Source: Oscillospiraceae bacterium
Lineage (GTDB): Bacteria; Bacillota; Clostridia; Oscillospirales; Oscillospiraceae
Assembly (NCBI GenBank): GCA_910575505.1
Contig: CAJTFK010000008.1
Coordinates: 1-64,000, forward strand
Length of the DNA: 64,000 nt
Reading direction: 5' to 3'
In this document: positions 7,680-15,228 of the stretch, piece after piece
Numbering within the stretch: position 1 is the first letter of the stretch
Layout: each line of letters opens with the position of its first letter
Notes under the pieces: generated by a model
Databases searched by the model: none
What the model saw: only the letters and a program-made list of their open reading frames with translations
Told to the model about the DNA's origin: nothing
Position numbers and translations under genes: made by a program

Positions 7680-8351
7680 TCATTGGTTTTGCAGGCTCCG
7701 CTCCAGCAGGCTCATCAGCGTCTCCGCGTGCCGGTAGGAATCCTCGCTGAGGCTGTTCAGCAGCCTCGCAAGGCAGGGGTCGGCGGTGTCGTCGGCGGAA
7801 CGGGCGTAGTTCAGCCCCGCGCAGGCGGCGGCGTGATAGCGCTCCCGCAGGGCGGGGCACCACCGGCCAACATAGAGCCGCTCTGTGCTGACGCTGGAGC
7901 GGTAGCAGGTTCCGGTAATCAGATAGTGGGCCGCCATCAGGGACCGGGCGTGGGCCGCCTGATCGGCGGCGATGTCCCGCAGCCGCTGCCGGGCCCAGGA
8001 GGGAGCCTGCCGCGCCAGAGACAGGATGGCCCGGCGGTCCGCCAGCTCCATTTCGATGTAGCCCGTCAGCACGTTCAGCAGCTCCGCCGCCGCGCTGCCC
8101 ATACAGCAGGGATTCTGAGACGCGCCGGGGAGCTGGCTTTCCGCCGGGACGGAGGGGGCGGCGGGGACGCTGGGGGGCACCGGCACGGCGGGGATTTCCG
8201 GCTGGGAGGGCAGGGGCGCGCCCTGGGCCGGGGGGGCGGGGGGCGGCGACTGCCGGGCAGGGTAGGGCTCCAGGGTGGGCGCCACCCGCTGCCAGATGCG
8301 GTCATACTGGCGGAAGTCATAGAATTCGGGGGTATGTACGGTTTGTTCCAT
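7680..8351 (-). CDS. ferritin-like-domain protein with Pro-rich N-terminus
   Basis: 223 aa. Residues about 35-80 are a Pro/Ala-rich low-complexity linker. The C-terminal 140 residues are four-helix ferritin-like, with metal-ligand-type Glu/His residues (YIEMELADRRAI, AADQAAHARSL, EDSYRHAETLMSLL). Such proteins in spore-forming Clostridia are often annotated as ferritin-like or coat-associated; metal or redox function is not shown. A ribosome binding site AAAGGAGGGA precedes the ATG. It stands alone between a heptamer repeat element and a MITE. Confidence 0.7.
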   Translation of the reverse strand: MEQTVHTPEFYDFRQYDRIWQRVAPTLEPYPARQSPPPAPPAQGAPLPSQPEIPAVPVPPSVPAAPSVPAESQLPGASQNPCCMGSAAAELLNVLTGYIEMELADRRAILSLARQAPSWARQRLRDIAADQAAHARSLMAAHYLITGTCYRSSVSTERLYVGRWCPALRERYHAAACAGLNYARSADDTADPCLARLLNSLSEDSYRHAETLMSLLERSLQNQ

Positions 8352-8484
8352 AAAAAGTCCCTCCTTTTTTCACAGTCTATGCGCCGGGGGAAATTTTTGT
8401 ACCTGTTGCCATTGCCACAGGTATATATCCGGCAGCTGGGTAAAATAGAATGAAATCCGTCTGAATACTGCCGGGCCGGTATGA

Positions 8485-8644
8485 GAGCCTGTTTAAAATC
8501 TCCCCGCACACGTCTTGACCGTGTATTTTCCGCCCTGACTGCGTTAAAAATCCTTGCCATCCGTCAGGATGCCTGCGGATTTTTGCCTTGCAGGACAAAA
8601 AATCCCCTCGCCAATACGCACACGTTGAGATTTTAAACAGGCTC
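8485..8644. mobile_element. 160-bp MITE with 18-bp terminal inverted repeats
   Basis: GAGCCTGTTTAAAATCTC at the left end is repeated perfectly inverted at the right end. The element is flanked by TGA on both sides (8482-8484 and 8645-8647), a 3-bp TNA-type target duplication as made by IS1031-group IS5-family transposases. It has no coding capacity. The interior (TCCTTGCCATCCGTCAGGAT) is shared with the element at 39786-39946, so the two are one family. It ends 40 bases before the promoter of the sufC-like gene. Confidence 0.8.
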
Positions 8645-8684
8645 TGAGACGGATTTGAGGAAGGAAGAAATTTTCGGCGCTGTG

Positions 8685-8713
8685 TTGCGTTCTTTTGTCA
8701 AATCTGTTACAAT
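8685..8713 (+). promoter_or_regulatory. promoter of the sufC/sufB-like operon
   Basis: TTGCGT (8685-8690), a 17-base spacer, then TACAAT (8708-8713). The start would lie near 8720, about 55 bases before the sufC-like ATG. Confidence 0.6.
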
Positions 8714-8774
8714 GCAGTCAAAAAGGCCCGGATCCGCGCCGGGCGTCTGGAACTCCAAAGGAGGACTTTCCGCT

Positions 8775-9515
8775 ATGCTGGAACTGAAATCCCTCAGCTA
8801 CACCGTCCATGAGAGCGGCGGCGAGCTGGGTATTCTGAATGACATCTCTCTCTCCATCGGTGACGGGAAGCTGGTGGTGTTCACCGGCCCCAACGGCGGC
8901 GGCAAGACCACGCTGGCCAAGAGCATCATGGGCCTGGTTACCCCCACAGCCGGTCAGATTCTCTGGAACGGGCAGGACATCACCGGCCTGGGCATCACGG
9001 AACGGGCAAAGCTGGGCATCAGCTACGGATTCCAGCAGCCCCCCCGGTTCAAGGGTTTGACGGTCCGGGACCTGCTGACGCTGGCCAGCGGGGACCAGAA
9101 GCTGAGCAAGGACCGCTGCTGCCAGTACCTGACCCGGGTGGGTCTGTGTGCCAACGACTATCTGGACCGGGAGGTGGACGCCTCTCTCTCCGGCGGCGAG
9201 GTCAAGCGCATCGAGATTGCCTCGATTCTGGCCCGGCAGGGGAAGCTGATGATTTTCGACGAGCCGGAGGCGGGCATCGACCTGTGGTCCTTCGCCCGAC
9301 TGACGGAGACCTTTGAACAGCTCCACGCCGCCGGCGGGGCTACCATGATTATTATTTCCCATCAGGAGCGGATCATCTCTCTGGCGGACGAGGTGATCGT
9401 GGTGGGAGACGGACGGCTGCGCCACCGGGGAACGCCGGGGGAGATTCTGCCTCAGATTCTGGCGGATACCCTGGGCGGATGCCCGGTGCTGAGAAAGGAG
9501 GCGATGGCGCAGTGA
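8775..9515 (+). CDS. sufC: SufC-like ABC ATPase of Fe-S cluster assembly
   Basis: 246 aa from the ATG at 8775, which has AAAGGAGG upstream; the longer frame lacks support. Walker A is GPNGGGKTT, the signature is LSGGEVKRIEIA and Walker B is LMIFDEPEAGIDL. DEPEAGID and the ISHQERI switch are SufC features that set it apart from transport ATPases. It overlaps the next gene (TGATG). A two-gene sufC-sufB unit without sufS, sufU or sufD is the minimal arrangement common in anaerobes (called SMS in recent work). It acts in the cytoplasm, assembling Fe-S clusters on the partner. Confidence 0.92.
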   Translation: MLELKSLSYTVHESGGELGILNDISLSIGDGKLVVFTGPNGGGKTTLAKSIMGLVTPTAGQILWNGQDITGLGITERAKLGISYGFQQPPRFKGLTVRDLLTLASGDQKLSKDRCCQYLTRVGLCANDYLDREVDASLSGGEVKRIEIASILARQGKLMIFDEPEAGIDLWSFARLTETFEQLHAAGGATMIIISHQERIISLADEVIVVGDGRLRHRGTPGEILPQILADTLGGCPVLRKEAMAQ

Positions 9516-10435
9516 TGGAGACTGTGATTGACCGCGAGCTGCTGGAAAAGATCGCGGACCTCACCGGAAAGCCCGTGGGGGCCTTCAATATCCGCAAGGA
9601 CTCCGGCTGTGACGGCCGCCAGTCCACGGAGCATATTAAAATCACCTCCAAGGAGGACAAGCCCGGCATTGATATCCGCGTTCTGGACGGCACCAAAGGG
9701 GAGACCTGCCACATCCCCGTCATCATCACGCAGACCGGACTGAGCGAGCTGGTCTATAACGATTTCTATATCGGAGAGGACTGCGACGTGGATATTGTGG
9801 CGGGCTGCGGCATCCACAACTGCGGAGAGCAGGAGTCCCGCCACGACGGCGTGCACACCTTCTACGTGGGGAAAAACTCCAGGGTCCGGTATACGGAAAA
9901 GCACTACGGAGAGGGCCCCGGTACCGGCAGCCGGGTCATGAACCCCCAGACCGTTGTATATCTGGAGGAAGGGGCCTCCATTCAGATGGAGACCGTTCAG
10001 ATTCGGGGCATCGACTCCACCAGGCGGGACACGAAAATAGTCTGCGGCAGGGGGGCGGAGGCGGTTGTCACCGAACGCCTGCTGACCCACGGGGACCAGA
10101 CGGCGGAGAGCGACATGGAAATCATTCTGGAGGGCGAGGGCTCCAGGGGCCGGGTGATTTCCCGGTCGGTGGCGCAGGACCGGTCCAGTCAGGTGTTCTA
10201 TCCCCGGATGGTGGGGAACGCGGCGTGCTTCGGACATGTCCAGTGCGATTCCATCATCATGGGGGAGGCAAAGATCAAGTCCATCCCCGCCATCACCGCC
10301 AACTGCACCGAAGCCCAGCTGATTCACGAGGCGGCCATCGGCAAGATTGCCGGGGACCAGCTCCTGAAGCTGGAAACCCTGGGCCTCACCGAGGAGGAGG
10401 CCGAGGACTGCATCCTCAGGGGCTTCCTGGCGTAA
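9515..10435 (+). CDS. sufB: SufB/SufD-family Fe-S scaffold protein (short form)
   Basis: 306 aa starting at the ATG that overlaps the sufC stop. It has the beta-helix core of the SufB/SufD family, ending in AKIKSIPAITANCTEAQLIHEAAIGKI, where the ANxxxAxLxHEA-type end motif is characteristic. Cysteines cluster at DIVAGCGIHNCGEQ and VGNAACFGHVQCDS and could ligate a cluster. It is much shorter than SufB of complete SUF systems (about 460 aa). It should be the scaffold that works with the upstream ATPase. A strong terminator follows directly. Confidence 0.9.
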   Translation: METVIDRELLEKIADLTGKPVGAFNIRKDSGCDGRQSTEHIKITSKEDKPGIDIRVLDGTKGETCHIPVIITQTGLSELVYNDFYIGEDCDVDIVAGCGIHNCGEQESRHDGVHTFYVGKNSRVRYTEKHYGEGPGTGSRVMNPQTVVYLEEGASIQMETVQIRGIDSTRRDTKIVCGRGAEAVVTERLLTHGDQTAESDMEIILEGEGSRGRVISRSVAQDRSSQVFYPRMVGNAACFGHVQCDSIIMGEAKIKSIPAITANCTEAQLIHEAAIGKIAGDQLLKLETLGLTEEEAEDCILRGFLA

Positions 10436-10440
10436 AGAAG

Positions 10441-10477
10441 AAAACAGCGGAGGACCGCCGGCCCTCCGCTGTTTTTT
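10441..10477. terminator. rho-independent terminator, bidirectional
   Basis: AAAACAGCGGAGG pairs with CCTCCGCTGTTTT around a 9-base loop and is flanked by A and T runs. It can serve both the sufC-sufB operon and the convergent lysin gene. Confidence 0.9.
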
Positions 10478-10504
10478 GCTTTTTTGCTCCAGTTTTTTGC
10501 TCCT

Positions 10505-11152
10505 TCAGTCCTTTTCCAGCTGTTTGGCCAGCCGGTACAGCATCGTACAGAACTGCTGCCGGGTGACGGTCTCCGTCAGCTTCAGGTCTCCGGCGCTGTC
10601 GCCGGTGAGAATGCCGTTTTTCACGGCCCAATCAACGCCCTCCTTGTGGGCGGGGCTGGGAGTGTTGTCCAAGGGAAGTTCCTCCTTCGTTTCATAGAGG
10701 GGGCGCACCGCCCCCACAATCTGACTGTTGGGCCGCCGCTTCCGGCAGACCTGGCCGCCGTCGCTCTGGCTTCCGGCCTCGCTGGTGTTGCCCTCAATGG
10801 CGGTTATGCCGGTTTTGGTGACAGATTCGACGATGCCCGTGTGGTCCGTGGCGGCTCCGCCGGGGAAGTCGTAAATCACCACGTCGCCGGGGCAATAGCC
10901 GCCGGTGACCCACTGGCCCGCCGCCTGCGCCGCCCGCATCAGGGCCCCGCAGGAGGCGGTTTTCAGCGGAAGGGGCACGCCGGTTTTGTCGAATACCCAC
11001 TGGACAAAGACCATGCACCAGGGGTAAGCGGCGCCGGAGACTTCCCGGCCATAGAACCACGTGTTGTATTTGACCCGGTTGGAGTTGGCGGGGCTCTCCT
11101 TCACGCCCAGCTCCGCCCGAGCGGCGGCAAGAATGGTTTCAGCGTTTGGCAT
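10505..11152 (-). CDS. CHAP/NlpC-like cell-wall hydrolase with SLH-like C-terminus
   Basis: 215 aa from the ATG at 11152 (AAGGAGG upstream). The N-terminal 150 residues look like a CHAP/endopeptidase fold: a catalytic-type Cys in AAYPWCMVFVQWVF, then GYCPGDVVIYD and a His in ATDHTGIVESV. The C-terminal HKEGVDWAVKNGIL...TRQQFCTMLYRLAK looks like one S-layer-homology or choline-type repeat. There is no signal peptide, so export through a holin, as for phage endolysins, would fit. The three small membrane or coiled-coil genes upstream on the same strand support a lysis cassette. Confidence 0.78.
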   Translation of the reverse strand: MPNAETILAAARAELGVKESPANSNRVKYNTWFYGREVSGAAYPWCMVFVQWVFDKTGVPLPLKTASCGALMRAAQAAGQWVTGGYCPGDVVIYDFPGGAATDHTGIVESVTKTGITAIEGNTSEAGSQSDGGQVCRKRRPNSQIVGAVRPLYETKEELPLDNTPSPAHKEGVDWAVKNGILTGDSAGDLKLTETVTRQQFCTMLYRLAKQLEKD

Positions 11153-11243
11153 CAGTACCTCCTTTTCCGGCCGCTCGGGGGTGTTCCCCCGAAGGCGGCG
11201 GATGTCTCTGCCGTTTGTTTTCATTCTATGCGCTGCCCCCGGT

Positions 11244-11468
11244 TCAGGTTCCGTCCTGCTCCTGGCCGGGAAGCCGGTGGATAGCCTCCTGGAGCTTCTG
11301 GGACTGACTTCCGAAGTAGAAGGCGATGACCACGGTGTATACCGTCATGAAATCCTGGGAGATGGTCTGGTGCAGGGCCATGACGGCGAATACCGCCGTC
11401 AGCGTCAGGGTCACCAGGGATTTGACGCTGAGAAGATTTCCCAGCCGCTTGAATATGTATTCGTTCAT
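11244..11468 (-). CDS. small membrane protein, possible holin
   Basis: 74 aa with a hydrophobic pair of segments (LVTLTLTAVFAVMALH and FMTVYTVVIAFYFGS) and a charged C-terminus. It overlaps the preceding gene by four bases, so the two are translationally coupled. Size, two membrane segments and a place just before a lysin suggest a holin-like role, but no holin family is recognised with confidence. Confidence 0.62.
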   Translation of the reverse strand: MNEYIFKRLGNLLSVKSLVTLTLTAVFAVMALHQTISQDFMTVYTVVIAFYFGSQSQKLQEAIHRLPGQEQDGT

Positions 11469-11680
11469 TTCGTGTCCTCCCTGTTGCTGCCGCGGCCGGA
11501 CAGGACCGCGCTCACCTTGATGCCCGCCAGCAGGAACGCCTCCAGACCCCCGGCCCCCAGGGTGTACTGGATCAGCGTGTCCGGTACCGCCCCCTTGACG
11601 CAGAAAACGATGGTCATGGCCGTGATGAAGGCCAGGGCAAAGCCCCCCAGGGCCAGCAGGATGATGTTGGATGTTTTCAT
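11465..11680 (-). CDS. small membrane protein, possible second holin
   Basis: 71 aa from the ATG at 11680, with GGAG 8-9 bases upstream. It has one clear membrane segment (IILLALGGFALAFITAMTIVFC) and a second weaker one around LGAGGLEAFLLAGIKVSAVL. The open frame can be extended upstream but only through a low-complexity GAGAGTG repeat, so the shorter start is preferred. It overlaps the next small membrane gene, which hints at a holin/antiholin pair. Function is unproven. Confidence 0.6.
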   Translation of the reverse strand: MKTSNIILLALGGFALAFITAMTIVFCVKGAVPDTLIQYTLGAGGLEAFLLAGIKVSAVLSGRGSNREDTK

Positions 11681-11692
11681 TTCTTTACGCTC

Positions 11693-11735
11693 CTCTCTCC
11701 ACTCTTCACTCTCCACTCTCCTCTCTCTCACAGTC
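11693..11735. repeat. GAGAGTG heptamer array
   Basis: On the minus strand about five 7-base units of the GAGAGTG type lie between the XhlA-like gene and the 71-aa membrane gene. The same unit flanks the four-helix-bundle gene at 20.3-20.8 kb as an inverted pair. Here only one arm is seen. Confidence 0.55.
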
Positions 11736-12051
11736 CCAGCCGGCCCAGCAGGAAGGCGGTCACCGCCGCCGCCGCTGTCCAGAGGGATTTTTCCGCCAGG
11801 GTTTCCCAGCGCTTCCCGGGCTTCTCGCGCTGGGTCTCCTGCCATTCCACCAGCTTGTCCAGCTTCTCGTCCATGGCGGAGATTTTTACCTCCAGCTCCG
11901 CGTCGTGCCTGATGCGGATTCTCTGGTCGGCGTAGTAGCTTTCCCGGAATTCCGACTCCTTCTGCTGGCCGGTCTCCAGGGCCCGGATCCGTTCCTCCAG
12001 CAGGGCCAGCCGAGTGCCGGGGTCCTGCCCCGGGTTTCGTGTCTCTGACAT
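11728..12051 (-). CDS. coiled-coil protein with C-terminal membrane anchor, XhlA-like
   Basis: 107 aa from the ATG at 12051 (AAAGGAGG upstream). A long helix with heptad spacing (LALLEERIRALE ... ELEVKISAMDEKLDKLVEWQ) is followed by a Trp/Ala-rich terminal membrane segment (SLWTAAAAVTAFLLGRLGL). This is the layout of haemolysin XhlA-type proteins in phage and PBSX-like lysis modules. It is the first gene of the minus-strand set ending in the lysin, so a domesticated lysis cassette is the likely context. No other phage genes are present nearby. Confidence 0.66.
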   Translation of the reverse strand: MSETRNPGQDPGTRLALLEERIRALETGQQKESEFRESYYADQRIRIRHDAELEVKISAMDEKLDKLVEWQETQREKPGKRWETLAEKSLWTAAAAVTAFLLGRLGL

Positions 12052-12299
12052 GCCGAATCCTCCTTTCCCTGTATTTATGAAGGGCCGCCCGCGCCCCCTT
12101 TGTTGCACGCCGCCGTGCGTCCGTCTGAAAAAAGTCCGCTCCCCCGCCTGGGGCGGCCCGTCCCCCGAAAGCATGGAGAGGAGAACGGGCGGGGACAGAG
12201 CCCCTCCCCTACAGGCGTGATTGCGGGGTTGCAGGCGTAAAGCCTACTCCCATCTTCTGATAAAATGCCTGAATAGACACTCCCGGGAGACGGCGGCAC

Positions 12300-12352
12300 T
12301 TGCCAACTGACGCCGGGCGTGATAAACTGGAAAAGAAAGCCGCCCGGCGTTT
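12300..12352 (+). promoter_or_regulatory. promoter and leader hairpin of the DUF975 gene
   Basis: TTGCCA (12300-12305), 17 bases, TAAACT (12323-12328). ACGCCGGGC upstream of the -10 can pair with GCCCGGCGT downstream, so the DNA at the start site is palindromic. The rest of the 12052-12385 gap is GC-rich without a recognised gene. Confidence 0.45.
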
Positions 12353-12385
12353 GTCCGAAGAGGCGGCTGAAGGAGGTTTTGCGTG

Positions 12386-13246
12386 ATGTTTGAAATGATT
12401 AACCGCGGAGAGCGCAAGCGGGAGGCGGCGGAGCTGCTGCGGACCGCCCAGATGCCCGCCAGGCTGATGACGGCGCTGTATCTGGCCCTGCTGATGCTCT
12501 TGAATCTCATCGACAGCTTTGCAGATATCGGCTTTCTGGGGACCTTCATCTCCATTATGACCGGGCTGCTGGCCTCGGTGCTGGGGGCGGGGTTCGTCCT
12601 GTACTGCATGGCCGTCCGCCGGGGAGAGCGGGCGGAGTATCTGACGCTGTTTGACGGGTTCTCCTTTGTGGGGAAGATCATCTGTCTGGAGATTGTGGAA
12701 TTCTTCTTTATTTTCCTATGGTCTCTGCTGTTCATCATCCCCGGCTTCATCGCCGGCTACCGCTACAGCTTCGCCCTGTACAACCTCTGTGAGAATCCCG
12801 GCATCGGCGTCATGGAGGCCCTGGACATGAGCAAGCGCCAGACTCTGGGCTACAAGAGCCAGCTCTTCACCCTGGATTTGAGCTATCTGGGCTGGTCGCT
12901 GCTGTCTGCCCTGCCGGCCTATATCATGTCGTTGGTGGTGTACTACAGGGTGCTCCAGAATGTGGGCCTCAGCGTGCAGGACGTGCTGATGAGCCCCGGC
13001 GTCCTGAGCCCCGTGACCTATCTGGGCTTCCCCGTCTGGGCCTGGGTGCTGATTCAGTCCCTCTGGACTCTGGCGGTGTCCCTGTTCTACCTGCCCAATT
13101 TCTACTGCGTGCAGCTCAGCTACTTCGAAACCGCCAAAACCACCTCCGGCGTCGGCCTGGGCGCACAGCCCCGAAACGGCGGAGGATTCGGCGGCGGGGA
13201 CGGCGGCTGGCAGGACATGGGTCCCGACGGCCTGGGACCCTTCTAG
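12386..13246 (+). CDS. DUF975 family membrane protein
   Basis: 286 aa with AGGAGG nine bases before the ATG at 12386 (a GTG three bases earlier is also possible). About five to six membrane segments are visible. The middle motif FIIPGFIAGYRYSFALYNLCENP...ALDMSKRQTLGYK is the hallmark of DUF975. The last 45 residues are Gly-rich and lack membrane segments. The family has no established biochemical role; its members are common, often multicopy, in Clostridia. It appears monocistronic, with a hairpin about 100 bases downstream. Confidence 0.88.
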   Translation: MFEMINRGERKREAAELLRTAQMPARLMTALYLALLMLLNLIDSFADIGFLGTFISIMTGLLASVLGAGFVLYCMAVRRGERAEYLTLFDGFSFVGKIICLEIVEFFFIFLWSLLFIIPGFIAGYRYSFALYNLCENPGIGVMEALDMSKRQTLGYKSQLFTLDLSYLGWSLLSALPAYIMSLVVYYRVLQNVGLSVQDVLMSPGVLSPVTYLGFPVWAWVLIQSLWTLAVSLFYLPNFYCVQLSYFETAKTTSGVGLGAQPRNGGGFGGGDGGWQDMGPDGLGPF

Positions 13247-13345
13247 GGCCAGCTGAGAGCCGCCATCCCCGTGTTTTGCGGAGCGGTTCCCGGCGGGGGT
13301 GCGGTCCGGCTGCCCGGACACCAAAATCAGATGAGACCACAGCGG

Positions 13346-13387
13346 GCGGCAGCCGCGTTCTCCGGAAAATGGGGGCGCGGCTGCCGC
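13346..13387. terminator. strong hairpin between the DUF975 gene and purE
   Basis: GCGGCAGCCGCG (13346-13357) pairs perfectly with CGCGGCTGCCGC (13376-13387). No U-run follows, so termination would be weak or structural only. It is the main feature of the first half of the 13247-13574 gap. Confidence 0.5.
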
Positions 13388-13460
13388 TTCGTCCGGCAGA
13401 ATTCCGTAACAAAGTAGGAAATGGGACAGGAAATAAAGTGGAAACTGTCAAAAATGTCAA

Positions 13461-13489
13461 TTGCGGCGGCGGCCGGAAACCGATACAAT
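13461..13489 (+). promoter_or_regulatory. candidate promoter of the purine cluster
   Basis: TTGCGG (13461-13466), 17 bases, TACAAT (13484-13489). Just downstream the leader has a tandem duplicate of GGTATGACCTTTTG and a hairpin GCGCCGG/CCGGCGC before the purE ribosome binding site. No purine riboswitch core was seen. Confidence 0.6.
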
Positions 13490-13574
13490 GCAGGTATGAC
13501 CTTTTGAGGTATGACCTTTTGCGCCGGGAGAGCCGGCGCGGTTCCCACTGACGGTGATGAAGGGAGAACACGAT

Positions 13575-14069
13575 ATGAAAAAAGTCGCCATTATAATGGG
13601 CTCCGACTCCGACTGGCCGGTGGTTCAGGGGGCCTGCTCCCAGCTGAAGGAATGGGGCGTTCCCTATGAGGCCCGCATCATGAGCGCCCACAGGACCCCC
13701 GCTCAGGCGGCGGAGTTTGCCGGCAGCGCCCGGAAAAACGGTTTTGGCGTCATCATCTGCGCCGCCGGCATGGCCGCCCATCTGGCCGGAGCCGTTGCGG
13801 CCAACACCACCCTGCCCGTCATCGGCATCCCCATGAGGGGAGGCGCCCTGGACGGGCTGGACGCTTTATTGTCCACCGTTCAGATGCCCTCCGGCGTCCC
13901 TGTGGCGGCGGTGACCCTGAACGGCGCGAAAAACGCCGCCATTCTGGCGGTCCAGATTCTGGCGGTGTCCGACGAGGCGCTGGCTGCAAAGCTGGACGCC
14001 GCCCGGGAGGACATGGCCGCTCAGATCGCGGAGAAGGACGCACGGCTCCAGGCGGAGCTGGACGGCTGA
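13575..14069 (+). CDS. purE: PurE, N5-carboxyaminoimidazole ribonucleotide mutase
   Basis: 164 aa from the ATG at 13575, preceded by AAGGGAG. GSDSDWPVVQGA at the N-terminus and SAHRTPAQ near residue 42 are the class I PurE substrate-binding motifs. It converts N5-CAIR to CAIR in the cytoplasm. A partner purK was not seen in the window. The next gene follows after only 13 bases. It opens the purine cluster that runs to 25.8 kb. Confidence 0.95.
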   Translation: MKKVAIIMGSDSDWPVVQGACSQLKEWGVPYEARIMSAHRTPAQAAEFAGSARKNGFGVIICAAGMAAHLAGAVAANTTLPVIGIPMRGGALDGLDALLSTVQMPSGVPVAAVTLNGAKNAAILAVQILAVSDEALAAKLDAAREDMAAQIAEKDARLQAELDG

Positions 14070-14082
14070 GGAGGGATTGCGG

Positions 14083-14331
14083 ATGTTCCGGGAATTGTCC
14101 AGGGAGGAGCTTACGGAGCTGGTGAAGGCCATCCAGACCGTCCGGGATCAAAAGACCGGGCGGACGCTGACCGAGGCGGAGCACGCCGCGCTGGTGGTGA
14201 AGTTCAAAAAAAGCATCCGCCACCCCGGCGGCAGCGATCTGATCTATTACCCTCAGCTGATTGACGGGTTTCCCAATGACCGGGAGCCCACCGTTGATGA
14301 AATCGTTGATATGGCGATGAAGGAACTTTAA
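14083..14331 (+). CDS. colicin/pyocin-immunity-like small protein
   Basis: 82 aa, ATG at 14083 with GGAGGGA upstream, inserted between purE and purC. The core [13 protein letters not shown] and the following spacing to a final amphipathic helix ([13 protein letters not shown]) match the colicin/pyocin DNase immunity (Im) fold, where SDLIYYP is a signature around the toxin-binding helix. No nuclease bacteriocin gene is adjacent. It may have a housekeeping role unrelated to toxins. The assignment rests on motif similarity only. Confidence 0.68.
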   Translation: MFRELSREELTELVKAIQTVRDQKTGRTLTEAEHAALVVKFKKSIRHPGGSDLIYYPQLIDGFPNDREPTVDEIVDMAMKEL

Positions 14332-14366
14332 CAGACTATTTTAAAATAAGGAGAGGTCGATTTACC

Positions 14367-15080
14367 ATGGAGAAGAGAGAGCAGCTCTACGAGGGCAAGG
14401 CCAAGAAGGTATTTGCCACCGACGACCCCAATCTGTACATCGTGGACTACAAGGACGACGCCACGGCCTTCAACGGGGTGAAAAAAGGCACCATTTCAGG
14501 CAAGGGGGTCATCAACAACCAGATGACCAACCGCTTCATGGCGAAGCTGGAGCAGGCCGGGGTGCCCACCCACTTCGTGAAGGAATTGAGCCAGCGGGAG
14601 ACCCTGGTGAAAAAGGTCTCCATCGTTCCCCTGGAGGTGATTATCCGCAACATCTCCGCCGGGTCCTTTGCCAAGCACTACGGCGTGGAGGAGGGCATCG
14701 TCTTCGACGCCCCCACCATCGAGTTCTCCTATAAAAACGACGATCTGGGAGATCCCCTGCTGAACGAGTACCATGCCCTGGCCCTGAAGCTGGCCACGCC
14801 GGAGGAGATTGAGACCATCAAGAGGTATGCCTTCCAGGTCAATGATTTCCTCAAGGCCTTCTGGGCCTCCTGCGGCGTGACCCTGGTGGACTTCAAGCTG
14901 GAGTTCGGCCGCCTGGAGGATGGGACCATCGTCCTGGCCGATGAGATCAGCCCCGACACCTGCCGCCTGTGGGACGCCGAGACCCATGAAAAGCTGGACA
15001 AGGACCGCTTCCGCCGGGACCTGGGCGGCGTGGAAGACGCCTATGCCGAGGTCATGCGCCGGATGAACGAGGCGCTGTAA
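14367..15080 (+). CDS. purC: PurC, SAICAR synthetase
   Basis: 237 aa, ATG at 14367 with AAGGAGAGG. N-terminal [12 protein letters not shown] and the ATP-binding region [11 protein letters not shown], then [17 protein letters not shown] and [12 protein letters not shown], are all hallmark PurC segments. It joins aspartate to CAIR using ATP. Length is normal for bacterial PurC. The last base of its stop codon is the first base of the next (45-aa) reading frame. Confidence 0.96.
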   Translation: MEKREQLYEGKAKKVFATDDPNLYIVDYKDDATAFNGVKKGTISGKGVINNQMTNRFMAKLEQAGVPTHFVKELSQRETLVKKVSIVPLEVIIRNISAGSFAKHYGVEEGIVFDAPTIEFSYKNDDLGDPLLNEYHALALKLATPEEIETIKRYAFQVNDFLKAFWASCGVTLVDFKLEFGRLEDGTIVLADEISPDTCRLWDAETHEKLDKDRFRRDLGGVEDAYAEVMRRMNEAL

Positions 15081-15217
15081 TGGGCGTCATCGGAGGACCG
15101 GACGGCCCCACTGTGATTTTTGTCTCTACCACCCCCGCCGGAATCGCCTGTTTGGTACTGCTGGCGGCGGCGCTGGGGGCCGGGCTCTGGTTTGCTTTCC
15201 GCAGGCGCAACAAATAA
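15080..15217 (+). CDS. 45-aa membrane peptide with GGxDGPT motif
   Basis: The ATG overlaps the purC stop (TAATG), and the frame ends 11 bases before the next gene. The product is [16 protein letters not shown], then a hydrophobic helix (GIACLVLLAAALGAGLWFAF) and a basic end RRRNK. The GVIGGxDGPT stretch is otherwise familiar from the beta subunit of sodium-pumping oxaloacetate decarboxylase (OadB), where it lies in the membrane core. Here it stands alone as a single-pass peptide. Coupling to purC and the clean ends argue for real translation. Its function is unknown. Confidence 0.7.
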   Translation: MGVIGGPDGPTVIFVSTTPAGIACLVLLAAALGAGLWFAFRRRNK

Positions 15218-15228
15218 AGGAGGCTGCA

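Noticed and set aside
13401..13574. Purine or PRPP riboswitch before purE
   Set aside because: No conserved purine-aptamer core could be found; only a tandem 14-base repeat and a hairpin.
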